Positions 42,419-51,936 of a DNA stretch of 64,000 nt are shown here, in pieces. The stretch is from NCBI RefSeq assembly GCF_000317145.1, contig NC_019697.1, forward strand, positions 744,001 through 808,000. The letters are read 5' to 3'. A program made the translations under genes and the position numbers. Source of the stretch: Chamaesiphon minutus PCC 6605 (GTDB lineage Bacteria > Cyanobacteriota > Cyanobacteriia > Cyanobacteriales > Chamaesiphonaceae). Position 1 is the stretch's first letter; each line of letters opens with the position of its first letter. The notes beneath the pieces were generated by a model. The model made no database searches and was not told the DNA's origin. It saw only the letters and a program-made list of their open reading frames with translations.

Positions 42419-43702
42419 ATGTTGGATTTTGATGCGCTGGTAATTGGGTCTGGCCCCGCTGGGACGATAATTGCGGCGGCTTTGGCCGAACGGGGATTAA
42501 AAGTCGGCGGACTGACTGCCAGTCCGTTGCGACAAGTCTGGCCGAATACCTATGGCATCTGGCGCGACGAACTCGATGCTCTGGGATTGACGGAATTATT
42601 AGGCCATTGTTGGGAAAATTGTGTCTCCTATTTCGGCAAAGGAGAAGTCAATCACGGTCGCGCCTACGGTTTATTTGATAAAGTCAAGCTGCAAAATCAT
42701 CTGCTGGCCAAATGTGAAACCGGGGGAGTGGAATGGCATCAAGGCAAGGCCACAAATATCGAGCACGATCGCGAACGCTCGATCGTTACTACTAAGGCGG
42801 GCGAAATCTTCCGTGCCAGGGTAGTAATCGAGGCCAGCGGCCACGATCCGCTGTTTGTCAAGCGACAAGATCGGGGAGCGGTAGCCTTTCAAACTGCCTA
42901 TGGTATCGTCGGTCATTTTTCCGTACCCCCCGTCGAGCCGCAACAATTCGTGCATCAGGATTTTCGCAGCGAGCATCTATCGGCCAGCGAGCGCGCCACC
43001 GAGCCACCAACTTTTTTATATGCAATGGATTTGGGAGATGATGTCTATTTTGTTGAAGAGACATCGCTGGCAATGTCACCCCCAGTAAGTTTCGAGCTGC
43101 TAGAGCGACGCTTGCACCAGCGATTGGCCGCGCGCGGAATTAAGGTTACACAAGTCCACGAGGTCGAACGCTGCATCTTTCCAATGACGCTACCCCTGCC
43201 CGATCTCCATCAACCCGTGGTGGCCTTTGGCGGCGCGGCGAGTATGGTACACCCCGCCTCGGGTTATCTGCTCGGGGCAATGCTGCGCCGCGCTCCTGGC
43301 TTGGCCGCAGCCATTGCCACCGCACTCCAGGATGCCCGAGCCGAGCCAGCCGCAATCGCAAATACGGCATGGCAAGAGCTATGGAATCCCGATCGTCTGC
43401 GTAAGTACTATCTCTATCGATTTGGCTTGGAGAAGCTAATGCGCTTCGATGAAGTGCTGTTAAAACAGCATCTCGATACCTTCTTCAGCCTGCCCCAAAG
43501 TCAATGGTCGGGATTTTTGGCCGACACACTATCGACCCCAGAATTGCTAGCAGCGATGGTGCGCTTATTTGCCATCGCACCCAATTCCCTACGCTGGGGT
43601 TTGATGCAATTTCCTGGTTTGGAGAGCAATCTCTTCTGGCAATTTATCAGCCTCCAAGCAGCAAAATCGCCGCTAGCTGTTACTTCCAAATCATTAACAT
43701 AG
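42419..43702 (+). CDS. crtL: Lycopene cyclase, plant CrtL type
   Basis: With start ATG 42419 the enzyme has 427 residues. It begins with an FAD-type fold LDFDALVIGSGPAGTIIAAA, then WPNTYGIWRDELDALGL, DDVYFVEETSLAM (family FxEETSL) and VVAFGGAASMVHPASGYLLG. These are marks of the CrtL/LCYB group, which makes beta or epsilon rings on lycopene. Beta activity is likely since it sits with the myxol genes, but beta versus epsilon cannot be read. The in-frame start at 42368 would add 17 residues that lack family match. It follows cruG by 315 bp containing two tandem repeats. Confidence 0.9.
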   Translation: MLDFDALVIGSGPAGTIIAAALAERGLKVGGLTASPLRQVWPNTYGIWRDELDALGLTELLGHCWENCVSYFGKGEVNHGRAYGLFDKVKLQNHLLAKCETGGVEWHQGKATNIEHDRERSIVTTKAGEIFRARVVIEASGHDPLFVKRQDRGAVAFQTAYGIVGHFSVPPVEPQQFVHQDFRSEHLSASERATEPPTFLYAMDLGDDVYFVEETSLAMSPPVSFELLERRLHQRLAARGIKVTQVHEVERCIFPMTLPLPDLHQPVVAFGGAASMVHPASGYLLGAMLRRAPGLAAAIATALQDARAEPAAIANTAWQELWNPDRLRKYYLYRFGLEKLMRFDEVLLKQHLDTFFSLPQSQWSGFLADTLSTPELLAAMVRLFAIAPNSLRWGLMQFPGLESNLFWQFISLQAAKSPLAVTSKSLT

Positions 43703-43839
43703 ATTGCTAGTACTATGCGACAGAAATTAACCAACCATTTCTTTCTCCGCTGTCTTGTCTTGTCTTGTCTCGCTGCAAGGTTGCGCTTCCATGGTCGGGA
43801 AACCCGACCGGAGCGCATCCGCATAATCCGGGAGGAAGC

Positions 43840-43882
43840 GATGCAATTGTATGGGCGGGTTTCCCGCCCATACAATTGCATC
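43840..43882. repeat. Perfect 20-bp inverted repeat after crtL
   Basis: The arms (43840-43859, GATGCAATTGTATGGGCGGG, and 43863-43882) are exact reverse complements around a 3-base loop. A neighbouring GGTCGGG/CCCGACC pair lies at about 43792-43809. It probably serves as terminator between the convergent crtL and lipoprotein genes, but it also looks like a mobile palindromic repeat. Confidence 0.85.
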
Positions 43883-43946
43883 AAGACAACCTCCCATCTG
43901 CGAGCCGCTTCCCGCAAAATAGTAACCTTATTTACGCCGTAAACTA

Positions 43947-45158
43947 CTAGCTAATTACTTTTTGACGAGTTTCTTGCCAGAGTCGATCGAACTGAGCTTT
44001 GGTTGTTGGAGATACTGGGTAAATAAATTCGCTTTTATCTAGAACTTCTTTCGACGGTAAAGTTAATAAGTTTTTGCGAACATCGGGCGGAATATCGTTG
44101 GGATTGAGATTCGTGAGTAACGGAGCAGCACCGGGTGTCAAGACAGAGATTTGGTTGCTCGATTGTGGCTGCAAACAATGGTCGATCCACTTATTCGATA
44201 ATTTTAGTCGATTGCTATTGCTAAGTAACGCTCGATTGGCTGGCGATAACTTCGGCGAGAGGGATGGTTGTACCCAGAGATCGGCAGAAATAGCGGTACC
44301 AGAACGCGGCACGACCGCGCCAATCTGGGGATTCTTTTGAATCAGTTCGCTCGCATCTAACGACCAGCCGACGGCTACCCAAGTATCGCCGATAACTAGC
44401 GGTTGGAGATAATGGTCGGCACTATAAAATTTTACTTGCTGATGGAGTTTGGCGAGTTCTGTTTGGAGATTGAGGACGCGATCGAGATCGGCAGCATTGT
44501 AAGAGTAGCCTAACTTTTTCAAGGTCAAACCGATGACTTCACGCGATCGATCTAAGAGCGAAATTCGCTGTCTCAGTTGGGGATTCCACAGGTCTGCCCA
44601 ATCTTGAGGGAGCGGAATATTGGCTTCGGTTAACTTATCGCGGCGATAGATAATTACCGTCGTTCCCCAGCGATAGGGAACGCCCCAAATTTGTCCGGTA
44701 GAACTAGAATTACCGCGCTCGTCCCGCTGGGCTAATTCCCGCCAGCGCGAATCTAATTTACGCCAATTGGTCAGATTGTTGGTGTCGATCGGTTGAATTA
44801 ATTTCTGCTCGATTGCCCTCGATAACCAGGCATCACCGAGGCTTGTCAGATTGGGAATATATTCAGCACCTTGAGCTGGCGGTACTAGCGGGATCTTCAA
44901 TCCCTTCGCTTCGGCTGCGCCACTGTTATACCACTCTTGAAGCTGAGTGAGGATATCTTTAAATTGAGTCTCTAACACAAATTCTACGCTAGCATTAGTC
45001 GATTCGATCGACTTATTAAACTCATTAACTAATTGCTGTGGCAGAGAGTTTTTGAGTGCTAACAACCGCAACACAGAATGATTGCCATTTTGACAACTAG
45101 TTAAGCCACTTCCCAGAGCCAAACTACCAAGGGTGACTAAAAAGGATCTACGGTGCAT
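43947..45158 (-). CDS. Extracellular solute-binding lipoprotein (PotD/Fbp-like)
   Basis: I start at Met 45158 (MHRRSFLVTLGSLALGSGLT), giving 403 residues. The start has a twin-arginine-like RRSFL and a lipobox (LTSC|Q), so it is a lipoprotein at the outer face of the inner membrane. The mature part is a type II periplasmic-binding fold: FNKSIESTNASVEFVLET, GQIWGVPYRWGTTVIIYRRD, then PQDWADLWNPQLRQRISLLD, characteristic of spermidine/putrescine- and iron-binding proteins. The ligand is not readable. No permease or ATPase genes are adjacent, so it would use a distant transporter. The frame extends to 45251 through a repeat-derived Pro-rich stretch that I judge untranslated. Confidence 0.8.
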   Translation of the reverse strand: MHRRSFLVTLGSLALGSGLTSCQNGNHSVLRLLALKNSLPQQLVNEFNKSIESTNASVEFVLETQFKDILTQLQEWYNSGAAEAKGLKIPLVPPAQGAEYIPNLTSLGDAWLSRAIEQKLIQPIDTNNLTNWRKLDSRWRELAQRDERGNSSSTGQIWGVPYRWGTTVIIYRRDKLTEANIPLPQDWADLWNPQLRQRISLLDRSREVIGLTLKKLGYSYNAADLDRVLNLQTELAKLHQQVKFYSADHYLQPLVIGDTWVAVGWSLDASELIQKNPQIGAVVPRSGTAISADLWVQPSLSPKLSPANRALLSNSNRLKLSNKWIDHCLQPQSSNQISVLTPGAAPLLTNLNPNDIPPDVRKNLLTLPSKEVLDKSEFIYPVSPTTKAQFDRLWQETRQKVIS

Positions 45159-45305
45159 TTTAGGAAGTGGGGAGAGTGGGAGAGGGGGAGAGTGGGGGAG
45201 GGGGGAGGGGGAGACGGGGAGACGGGGAGACGGCGGGACGCTTGCATTCAAATTCGCTATCCACTATCCACTATCCACTATTCACTACCATCTACCCTCT
45301 ACCCT
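45159..45305. repeat. G-rich octamer array and ACTATCC heptamers between purD and the lipoprotein gene
   Basis: On the + strand GGGAGAGT and GGGGAGAC units (about 45168-45239) form a G-rich tract, followed at about 45257-45300 by CTATCCA and CTACCCT heptamers that touch the purD stop. The minus strand, which is transcribed, is pyrimidine-rich right before the lipoprotein start. Confidence 0.75.
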
Positions 45306-46568
45306 CTAACTTAACGCTCTTTGAGCGATATCCTGACGATAATACATACCCTCAAAATTAATGGCTTTGACGCCTTGATAGACGCGATCGATCGAGCTGG
45401 CAAAATCGGGCGCAATACAGGTGACGCTCAAGACTCTACCGCCATCAGTGACGACGCGATTTTGCTTGAGTTGAGTACCAGCATGAAAAACCAGCGTTCC
45501 CTCATTGGTAGCCATATCGATGCCACTAATTACCTTACCGCGCTCGTAATTGCCGGGATAGCCTTGGGCGGCAATTGTCACACAAGTTGCTACTGCTGGT
45601 TTCCATTCGATCGGTGGTAGAGCCGCTAGTCGCTGTTCGGTGCAAGCGAGTAATAAATCTACCAGTGGCGTCGCTAATAACGGTAAGATTGCCTGAGTCT
45701 CAGGATCGCCAAATCGACAGTTAAATTCTAGTACCTTGGGTTCGCCGCTGGGTGAAATCATCAATCCAGCATACAGGACGCCGCGATAGTCGATGCCTTT
45801 GCGCTTGAGCGCGGCCAAAGTTGGGTCTAAAACTTCGTTCTGAACTCGCAGCATTAGAGCTGGTGTTGCTAGCGGTGCTGGTGCATAGGCTCCCATCCCA
45901 CCCGTGTTAGCTCCCGTATCGCCATCGCCAATGCGTTTGTGATCTTGGGCAGGGAGGAGGGCGCGAACTGTTTTACCATCGGTGAGGGCGATAACCGAGA
46001 CTTCTTGCCCCGTGACGTATTCTTCAATCAGCAACCTGCCATAATTTTGGGCGAATAATAACTCAACTGCGGTTAACGCCTCGGCTAAAGTTTCGGCAAC
46101 AATCACACCTTTGCCCCCCGCCAAGCCATCGGCTTTGACAACAATCGGCGCGCCTTGCTGTTCGATATACGCTCGTGCGGTAGTTAAATCGGTAAAAGTG
46201 GCCGATTTGGGGGTCGGGATATTGGCATCTTCCATCAGGGCTTTTGCCCAAGTTTTGCTAGACTCAATTTGGGCACCCGCGCGAGTGGGGCCAAATACAG
46301 GAATATTCCGATTGTTTAAGTAGTCTACAATCCCGATCGATAGCGGAAATTCTGGGCCGATGACTATCAAGGCAACTCCATTTACTTCGGCAAAGCGCGC
46401 AATTCCGCCAAAATCATCGCTTCTAAACGAGAGATTTTGGCAGCGATCCATTGTCGCAGTACCACCATTACCAGGCACACAGAGGACTTGGGTCACTTGA
46501 GGAGATTGCAACAATGCCCAGGCGATCGCGTGTTCTCGACCACCATTACCAACTACTAAAATTTTCAC
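45306..46568 (-). CDS. purD: Phosphoribosylamine-glycine ligase (GARS)
   Basis: The 420-residue ATP-grasp enzyme joins phosphoribosylamine and glycine, the second step of purine synthesis. Family marks are MKILVVGNGGREHAIAWAL at the start, the ATP-grasp loop VKADGLAGGKGVIVA, NTGGMGAYAPAP, and EFNCRFGDPETQAILP near the ligand-binding end. Length is normal. On the minus strand it is followed by the lipoprotein gene after ~147 bp of repeats, so cotranscription is possible but functionally unexplained. Confidence 0.97.
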   Translation of the reverse strand: MKILVVGNGGREHAIAWALLQSPQVTQVLCVPGNGGTATMDRCQNLSFRSDDFGGIARFAEVNGVALIVIGPEFPLSIGIVDYLNNRNIPVFGPTRAGAQIESSKTWAKALMEDANIPTPKSATFTDLTTARAYIEQQGAPIVVKADGLAGGKGVIVAETLAEALTAVELLFAQNYGRLLIEEYVTGQEVSVIALTDGKTVRALLPAQDHKRIGDGDTGANTGGMGAYAPAPLATPALMLRVQNEVLDPTLAALKRKGIDYRGVLYAGLMISPSGEPKVLEFNCRFGDPETQAILPLLATPLVDLLLACTEQRLAALPPIEWKPAVATCVTIAAQGYPGNYERGKVISGIDMATNEGTLVFHAGTQLKQNRVVTDGGRVLSVTCIAPDFASSIDRVYQGVKAINFEGMYYRQDIAQRALS

Positions 46569-46724
46569 CTACGCTAAATTCTCCCTAGACTTGGTTGCTC
46601 ATCCTTCTGTACACTTTATCATCAGTTGGGAATAGGGAGTGGCGAGCGAGCAACCAGAGAGTTTCGGGGATAATATATACTGGATAGTCTTTGCTTCTCG
46701 ATCGAATTTTAGCTCTGAACTCCC

Positions 46725-48107
46725 ATGAAAATTAACTTTTCTACTCCCAGCGGCTTTCCAGAATTTTTACCTGGAGAAAAGCGACTCGAACAATACTTAA
46801 TGGATACGATTCGACGGGTGTATGAGAGTTATGGTTTTACCCCGATCGAAACTCCGGCTGTAGAGCGGCTAGAAGTCCTCCAAGCCAAAGGAAATCAGGG
46901 CGACAATATTATTTATGGTTTGCAACCGCTGCTCCCACCCACGCGTCAAAGCGAGCGAGATGAGGCCGGACGGGGCGATACTGGCTCGGAGGCTCGCGCG
47001 CTCAAATTCGACCAAACGGTACCGCTAGCGGCTTATATCGCCCGTCACGCGAACGATTTACAGTTTCCGTTTGCTAGGTATCAGATGGATTCGGTATTTC
47101 GCGGCGAAAGAGCCAAAGATGGTCGCTATCGACAATTTCGGCAGTGCGATATCGATGTGGTGGGGCGCAAGGAATTGAGCCTGCTGTACGATGCTCAGAT
47201 GCCTGCAATTATCGCGGAGATTTTCAGTCAGATTCAGATTGGCGATTTTCTGATTCGGATTAATAATCGCAAGGTCTTAACTGGTTTCTTTAGTTCGTTG
47301 GGAGTAACGCCCGATCGAATCAAAGCTTGCATTAATATTATCGATACGCTCGAAAAAGTCGGCGTCGATAAAGTATTAGTTGGTTTGGCTGCTCAAGGTT
47401 TATCGCCAGAGCGATCGCAACAAGTCATCGATTTTATTAAAATTCAAGGTGATGTCGATCTAGTCCTGGCTGCCCTCAATGAATTTGCCGCTAAATTACC
47501 CGATGCCGATCGATTTAAATTAGGAATTGAAGAATTAACTACCGTAATTAATGGCGTGCGGAATCTCGGCGTACCCGACAATTGTTATTGCATCGATCTG
47601 TCGATCGCGCGGGGATTGGATTACTATACGGGTACAGTTTATGAAACTACCCTGATCGGGCATGAAGCCCTGGGCAGTATTTGTTCTGGCGGTAGATATG
47701 AAGAATTAGTCGGCACCTTTATCGGCGAAAGTATGCCGGGAGTCGGCATTTCGATCGGTCTAACGCGGCTGATTTATCGGTTACTTAAAGCGAATATATT
47801 GCAACCATTAGCAGCAACACCCACTCAAGTAATGGTCTTAAATCTCCAAGAAGATTTGATGCCGATCTATCTCCAAGTTTCTCAACAACTACGTCAAGCA
47901 GGGATTAACGTCGTCACGGCTTTCGATAAGCGTCCGCTCAAAAAACAATTTGCGCTAGCAGATAAACAAGGGATAACTTTTTGCGTGGTAATTGGCACAG
48001 AGGAAGCCGCCAATAACCGCTGTCAGTTGAAAAACATGGCTACTGGCGAACAAGTTGAGGTTTCGATCGACGCTTTGGCTAATGAGGTGAAACAGCAATT
48101 GGGTTGA
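46725..48107 (+). CDS. hisS: Histidyl-tRNA synthetase
   Basis: The 460-residue class II synthetase charges tRNA-His. Motif 2 is FRGERAKDGRYRQFRQCDID, and the two histidine-binding motifs are present as LDYYTGTVYET (HisA) and GSICSGGRYEELVGTF (HisB). The anticodon-binding domain is at the end (VMVLNLQEDLMPIYLQ onward). An insertion LLPPTRQSERDEAGRGD lies before motif 2, as in other cyanobacterial HisRS. A complete, normal gene. Confidence 0.97.
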   Translation: MKINFSTPSGFPEFLPGEKRLEQYLMDTIRRVYESYGFTPIETPAVERLEVLQAKGNQGDNIIYGLQPLLPPTRQSERDEAGRGDTGSEARALKFDQTVPLAAYIARHANDLQFPFARYQMDSVFRGERAKDGRYRQFRQCDIDVVGRKELSLLYDAQMPAIIAEIFSQIQIGDFLIRINNRKVLTGFFSSLGVTPDRIKACINIIDTLEKVGVDKVLVGLAAQGLSPERSQQVIDFIKIQGDVDLVLAALNEFAAKLPDADRFKLGIEELTTVINGVRNLGVPDNCYCIDLSIARGLDYYTGTVYETTLIGHEALGSICSGGRYEELVGTFIGESMPGVGISIGLTRLIYRLLKANILQPLAATPTQVMVLNLQEDLMPIYLQVSQQLRQAGINVVTAFDKRPLKKQFALADKQGITFCVVIGTEEAANNRCQLKNMATGEQVEVSIDALANEVKQQLG

Positions 48108-48196
48108 TTAAATTAGCGACGATTTCAATTGTCTAATATAACAGACTAATTGGGTATCGGCCAATCCTCCATCAGCCAAGCGAACTACCTTAATTT

Positions 48197-49018
48197 ATGC
48201 GTCGCGACTCAATTTTTTATCAACTATTTCGTCAATATCCTGCTCTATTATTTGAGCTAATATCCCAATCACCCGCCCGCTCATCAGAATATATTTTTGA
48301 TTCAGTCGAGGTTAAGGAAACGGCTTTTAGAATTGATGGGGTATTTATTCCACCAGATCCATCGGGAATAGTTTATCTATGTGAGGTGCAATTTCAACCG
48401 GATGAGTTGTTGTATGAAAGAATGCTCAGTGAGATTTCGATTTATACTTATCGCAATCGCGAACGATTTGCCGATTGGCAAGCGGTGGTAATTTATCCGA
48501 GTCGAAGTGTCGAACAATCCCGTACTGGCATGGTACGGGAGATGTTAGCTAGCGGAAGAATTGTGCGGGTATATTTGGATGAGTTGGGGGAGATTCCAGA
48601 GTTACCAATTGGATTGGGTTTGATGGTGTTGACGACATTAGAGGGAGAGAAGGCTACCCAGTCAGCAATCGGTTTAATCGATCGGGCACGAGGTCGTAGA
48701 GATATAATAGACCTAATATCGACGATCGTCGTGTACAAGTTTAGTAATCTAAGTAGAGATGAGGTAGATGCGATGTTAGGTATTGAGTTAGAACAAACTA
48801 GAGTTTATCGGGAAGCTAAGGCTGAGGGTTTAGAACTTGGGCGACAGCAAGAGAAAGCATTAGTAATCAAACTTCTTGCTCGAAAGTTGGGGAATCTCTC
48901 ACCACAAGTTCAGGGCAGGGTTTCAGCATTAGAGATCGAGCGAGTAGAATCTTTAGGTGAAGCTCTATTAGATTTCACTTCAATAGCCGATTTAGAAACT
49001 TGGTTGAGCCAAAATTGA
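48197..49018 (+). CDS. Rpn/DUF2887-type PD-(D/E)XK nuclease-like protein with DUF4351 tail
   Basis: The 273-residue protein opens with DSIFYQLFRQYPALLFELIS and holds a PD-(D/E)XK-like core: AFRIDGVF (Asp) and YLCEVQFQPDE (E-x-Q in place of the usual E-x-K). Residues ~215-270 match DUF4351 (ARKLGNLSPQVQGRVSALEI, then LLDFTSIADLETWL). These proteins are abundant in cyanobacteria and related to the Rpn recombination-promoting nucleases. Whether this copy cuts DNA is not known. It stands alone after hisS. Confidence 0.85.
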   Translation: MRRDSIFYQLFRQYPALLFELISQSPARSSEYIFDSVEVKETAFRIDGVFIPPDPSGIVYLCEVQFQPDELLYERMLSEISIYTYRNRERFADWQAVVIYPSRSVEQSRTGMVREMLASGRIVRVYLDELGEIPELPIGLGLMVLTTLEGEKATQSAIGLIDRARGRRDIIDLISTIVVYKFSNLSRDEVDAMLGIELEQTRVYREAKAEGLELGRQQEKALVIKLLARKLGNLSPQVQGRVSALEIERVESLGEALLDFTSIADLETWLSQN

Positions 49019-49293
49019 CGTTCGCTTAGCGTGCCATCAGCAATCGTGGATCGCGGCAGTGGCGATCGATTATTCTTAATATCGATCGATTCAATACCCT
49101 CGATCGATTGAGTCTAAATAAATTTGCTCTTCGGTCGATCGCGATCGAATCCAGAAATAGATCGATCGAGTATTATTAATTTTAGATTGAGATGATAATT
49201 TATTAAGCTCGATCGATTGAGTGCATTCTTTGATGCGATAGAAATGGCGAAACGATCGCTCCGCTTGGATTAGAGAGGTGGGCACCGAACACC

Positions 49294-49896
49294 CTACTGG
49301 CTAACGCTCACTGGCGATCGCTCAGTCAAACCAAAATCGGACGGGAGAGCTACATAAATCAAATGATCTACCCATCGTTCATTTTCATAATAAAAGCCTC
49401 TTCTGACGCATTCTTGCTGTAATCCGACACTTTGAGCGAGCGCGATCGATTGATGATTGTCGAGGTTAATTGCTGCTTCGATGCGATGATATCCTAGCTG
49501 CTCGAATCCCGCAATTACAGCAGCCTTAGTCGCCTCTTTCCCAAACCCCTGTCGCCAATATTGGTTGTGGATGCTGTAACCTAAATTAGCCCATTGTTTC
49601 TCTTCGCGTTGAATGGTGGAAATATCGACATAGCCGAGATGTCGATCGGTTTGTTTGGAGAAGATCGCAAAAATGTAAGCATAATCGATCGAGGCTTGTT
49701 GTTGATGGCGTTGACATAATTCGGCAAACCAATTAGCATCGCAACTGTCTAAACTAATTTGTCCTTCGTCATAGGACGATTGTGAAGGCAATCTCTCGGC
49801 ATGGCTAGCATACCAAGATTGATAATCATCGGCTGTTTGAGGGCGCAGAATCAGACGGTCGGTTTCAATTTTTAACGTCCATGGTGTCATCGTCAC
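49294..49896 (-). CDS. GNAT acetyltransferase, RimJ/RimL-like
   Basis: The 200-residue protein has the RimJ/RimL order: LKIETDRLILRPQTADDYQS at the start, a strand with HLGYVDISTI, then YSIHNQYWRQGFGKEATKAA (acetyl-CoA loop Q-x-x-x-G-x-G/A) and the end LGYHRIEAAINLDNHQSIAL. It should acetylate an amino terminus or a small amine, with substrate unknown. The gene stands apart, flanked by GATCGATC-rich gaps. Confidence 0.85.
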   Translation of the reverse strand: MTMTPWTLKIETDRLILRPQTADDYQSWYASHAERLPSQSSYDEGQISLDSCDANWFAELCQRHQQQASIDYAYIFAIFSKQTDRHLGYVDISTIQREEKQWANLGYSIHNQYWRQGFGKEATKAAVIAGFEQLGYHRIEAAINLDNHQSIALAQSVGLQQECVRRGFYYENERWVDHLIYVALPSDFGLTERSPVSVSQ

Positions 49897-50040
49897 GATC
49901 GAATCTAGGCTAATTATGGCAATTACTTTAATAAGCAGATCGTAGGGTGCGTTATGCTACTGCGATCGCACACCGAAGATATTAAACTAAGTAGCTAGGC
50001 ATAAATATTTATTAGAGAATAAATTATGTGAAACTTATGA

Positions 50041-50057
50041 GGTGGGCACTGCCCACC
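50041..50057. repeat. GGTGGGCA-C-TGCCCACC palindrome
   Basis: An 8-bp perfect stem with a single-base centre. It lies 44 bp beyond the hlyD stop and, with the AATTCTC heptamers at about 50078-50098, fills the hlyD-GNAT gap. This word is a frequent cyanobacterial dispersed repeat and may also act in termination. Confidence 0.6.
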
Positions 50058-50100
50058 CTCCGGGGGATTACTAATAACCCAATTCTCAATTCTCAATTAA

Positions 50101-51936
50101 TTAACGAACTGTTTTAAGTGCGTCTTCTTGTTTGAGCACCATGTCGGTAAAGATGCTCATTACCGTGCGATTGCGGAGCTTAATATTAGCATTAAGAGCT
50201 AAACCTGATTGGAGTGCAGTTTCTTTGCCCTTAATCTTCATACTTTGCCGTTCGAGCTGAATGATCGCTGGAAAACGATCGTATGGGTAGGCTTGGTCTG
50301 CGGGGAGTGCGTCAGAACCGATCGAGACTATCTTACCTTTAACATCGCCAAATTCGCTAAAGTTAAAGGTATCGAGGCGGACATCGACTGGCATTCCTGT
50401 TTTGACAAAACCGATATCTTTGTTGCTGATAAATACCTTGGCATTTAAGGTGGTATCGGGGACAATTTTGAGAACTGGTTCGCTAGTTGTGGCGACAAAT
50501 CCAGGGGTACCAGCCTTAAGTTCAAAGATCTTGCCGCTGACGGGAGCGACGATATCTTGATACTTGAGATTCATTTTGGCTTGACTGATTTGGGTATTGA
50601 TATCGGCAATTTTGCGATCGATCTCGACGATGGTTTTATTTAGTTGACCGTCAATTTCAGCAATCTGTTTGTCGTTGGCTGCAATTCTGGTAAATAATTC
50701 TTTCTTGGATGTTGCTGCACTATTTTTGAGTTTTTCGCGACTTTGGTTGGTCGCCATAGTTAAGCGATTGTATTCGCGATCGAGTTGGCTGATTTCTTGC
50801 TGATTTTTCTTGATTTGTTGTTGTTGATTTTGGATTTCTAGGCGAGCGGTGGCGATTAATTCTTGCTCGTCTTGTTGGAGTTTGCGATAGCGATCTTCGA
50901 GTTGTGCGACTTCGCTCTGACGTGCTGTAACTTCTTGTTCTTGTTTGAGCACCTGATTCCGTGACAGTGCGCCAGCAGCACCCGCAGGTCTTAAGTTTTC
51001 GAGAATTGCTTGGTTGCTACTGGTCAAACTTTGAGCGGCTTGAAATTGCGTGCGATTTTCGGCCATTTGGGCGGCGATTTGCGATCGTTTGGCAGTAGTT
51101 TTGGCATTAATATTGGCGATCACAGCCTGACTATCAACGAGCAATTCGCTCAAGCCTGCCCGTTTACCGCGATTTTCGCGCATTTGATTGTCGAATTGAC
51201 CGACTTCTAGTTGACCGGAATTCAGGCGCGAGGCGAGTTCGGCGCGGCTAGATTGAAGTCGTTGGCGTTGTTCGGAGTCGAGGTTTGCGAGGTCGGTACC
51301 GTTGAGTTCGGAACGGTAGAGTTGATTTTCGGCGACGATGGAGCTGCGGCTTTTGGTGAGGGCGAGGATTTCGGGGCGAACGTTGAGTTTGGCGAGATCT
51401 TGGGTGCTGACATTACTAACGCCTTGGCGAAGCAAGCTCTGATAGAAGCGGCTCTCGGCGGTGAGGGATTCGAGGTTTTTTTGGAGGGAGGCAAGGGTGG
51501 TTTTGGGGACGCTCGATTCTAGGCTCAATAATTTTTGTCCGGCGGTAACTTTGTCGCCTTCTTTGACGGCTACTTCTTTGACGACACCACCAACGGGAAC
51601 CTGAACGTCTTTGACTTTATCTGTGGGTTCGAGTTTGCCTTGGACACTGACGGTTTCTTCGAGGGGTGCGACGCAAGCCCAAGCGACCAAACCTGTGGTG
51701 ATACCGAGGATCGTCCAGACGATGCCCCGCGACCAAGTGCGGGATTGTTGGAAGACGACTGATTGCTCGATGCCGCCGGATTGGTAGGTTTCCATTTGGG
51801 CGCGTTCGGCTTTACTGAGTCCGCCACCGGGTTCGGGTTCGATTTTGCGTTTGGCAACTTTGCTGAGGTCGCTAGGGCTGTTAGATCTAACGATGTCGCT
51901 GTGGCGGGAGTTACGATCTGGGTCGGGAGTATTCAT
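50101..51936 (-). CDS. HlyD-type membrane-fusion protein of a type I secretion system
   Basis: The 611-residue adaptor has a disordered cytoplasmic start, one membrane helix (~70-90, IVWTILGITTGLVAWACVAP), a first lipoyl half (VQVPVGGVVKEVAVKEGDKV), a very long coiled coil (~150-470, Gln/Glu/Lys-rich), the second lipoyl half (VAPVSGKIFELKAGTPG) and a beta-barrel (MPVDVRLDTFNFSEFGDVKG). It bridges an inner-membrane exporter to an outer-membrane channel. The ABC exporter gene follows upstream on the same strand across a 517-bp gap. Confidence 0.92.
   Translation of the reverse strand: MNTPDPDRNSRHSDIVRSNSPSDLSKVAKRKIEPEPGGGLSKAERAQMETYQSGGIEQSVVFQQSRTWSRGIVWTILGITTGLVAWACVAPLEETVSVQGKLEPTDKVKDVQVPVGGVVKEVAVKEGDKVTAGQKLLSLESSVPKTTLASLQKNLESLTAESRFYQSLLRQGVSNVSTQDLAKLNVRPEILALTKSRSSIVAENQLYRSELNGTDLANLDSEQRQRLQSSRAELASRLNSGQLEVGQFDNQMRENRGKRAGLSELLVDSQAVIANINAKTTAKRSQIAAQMAENRTQFQAAQSLTSSNQAILENLRPAGAAGALSRNQVLKQEQEVTARQSEVAQLEDRYRKLQQDEQELIATARLEIQNQQQQIKKNQQEISQLDREYNRLTMATNQSREKLKNSAATSKKELFTRIAANDKQIAEIDGQLNKTIVEIDRKIADINTQISQAKMNLKYQDIVAPVSGKIFELKAGTPGFVATTSEPVLKIVPDTTLNAKVFISNKDIGFVKTGMPVDVRLDTFNFSEFGDVKGKIVSIGSDALPADQAYPYDRFPAIIQLERQSMKIKGKETALQSGLALNANIKLRNRTVMSIFTDMVLKQEDALKTVR

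Noticed and set aside
43501-43917. Minus-strand ORF of 138 codons overlapping crtL
   Set aside because: Antisense to crtL and to a palindromic repeat; its amino-acid repeats mirror the DNA hairpin.
45159-45251. N-terminal extension of the solute-binding protein
   Set aside because: It is repeat-derived Pro/Ser/Leu sequence and would bury the twin-arginine/lipobox signal peptide that begins at 45158.
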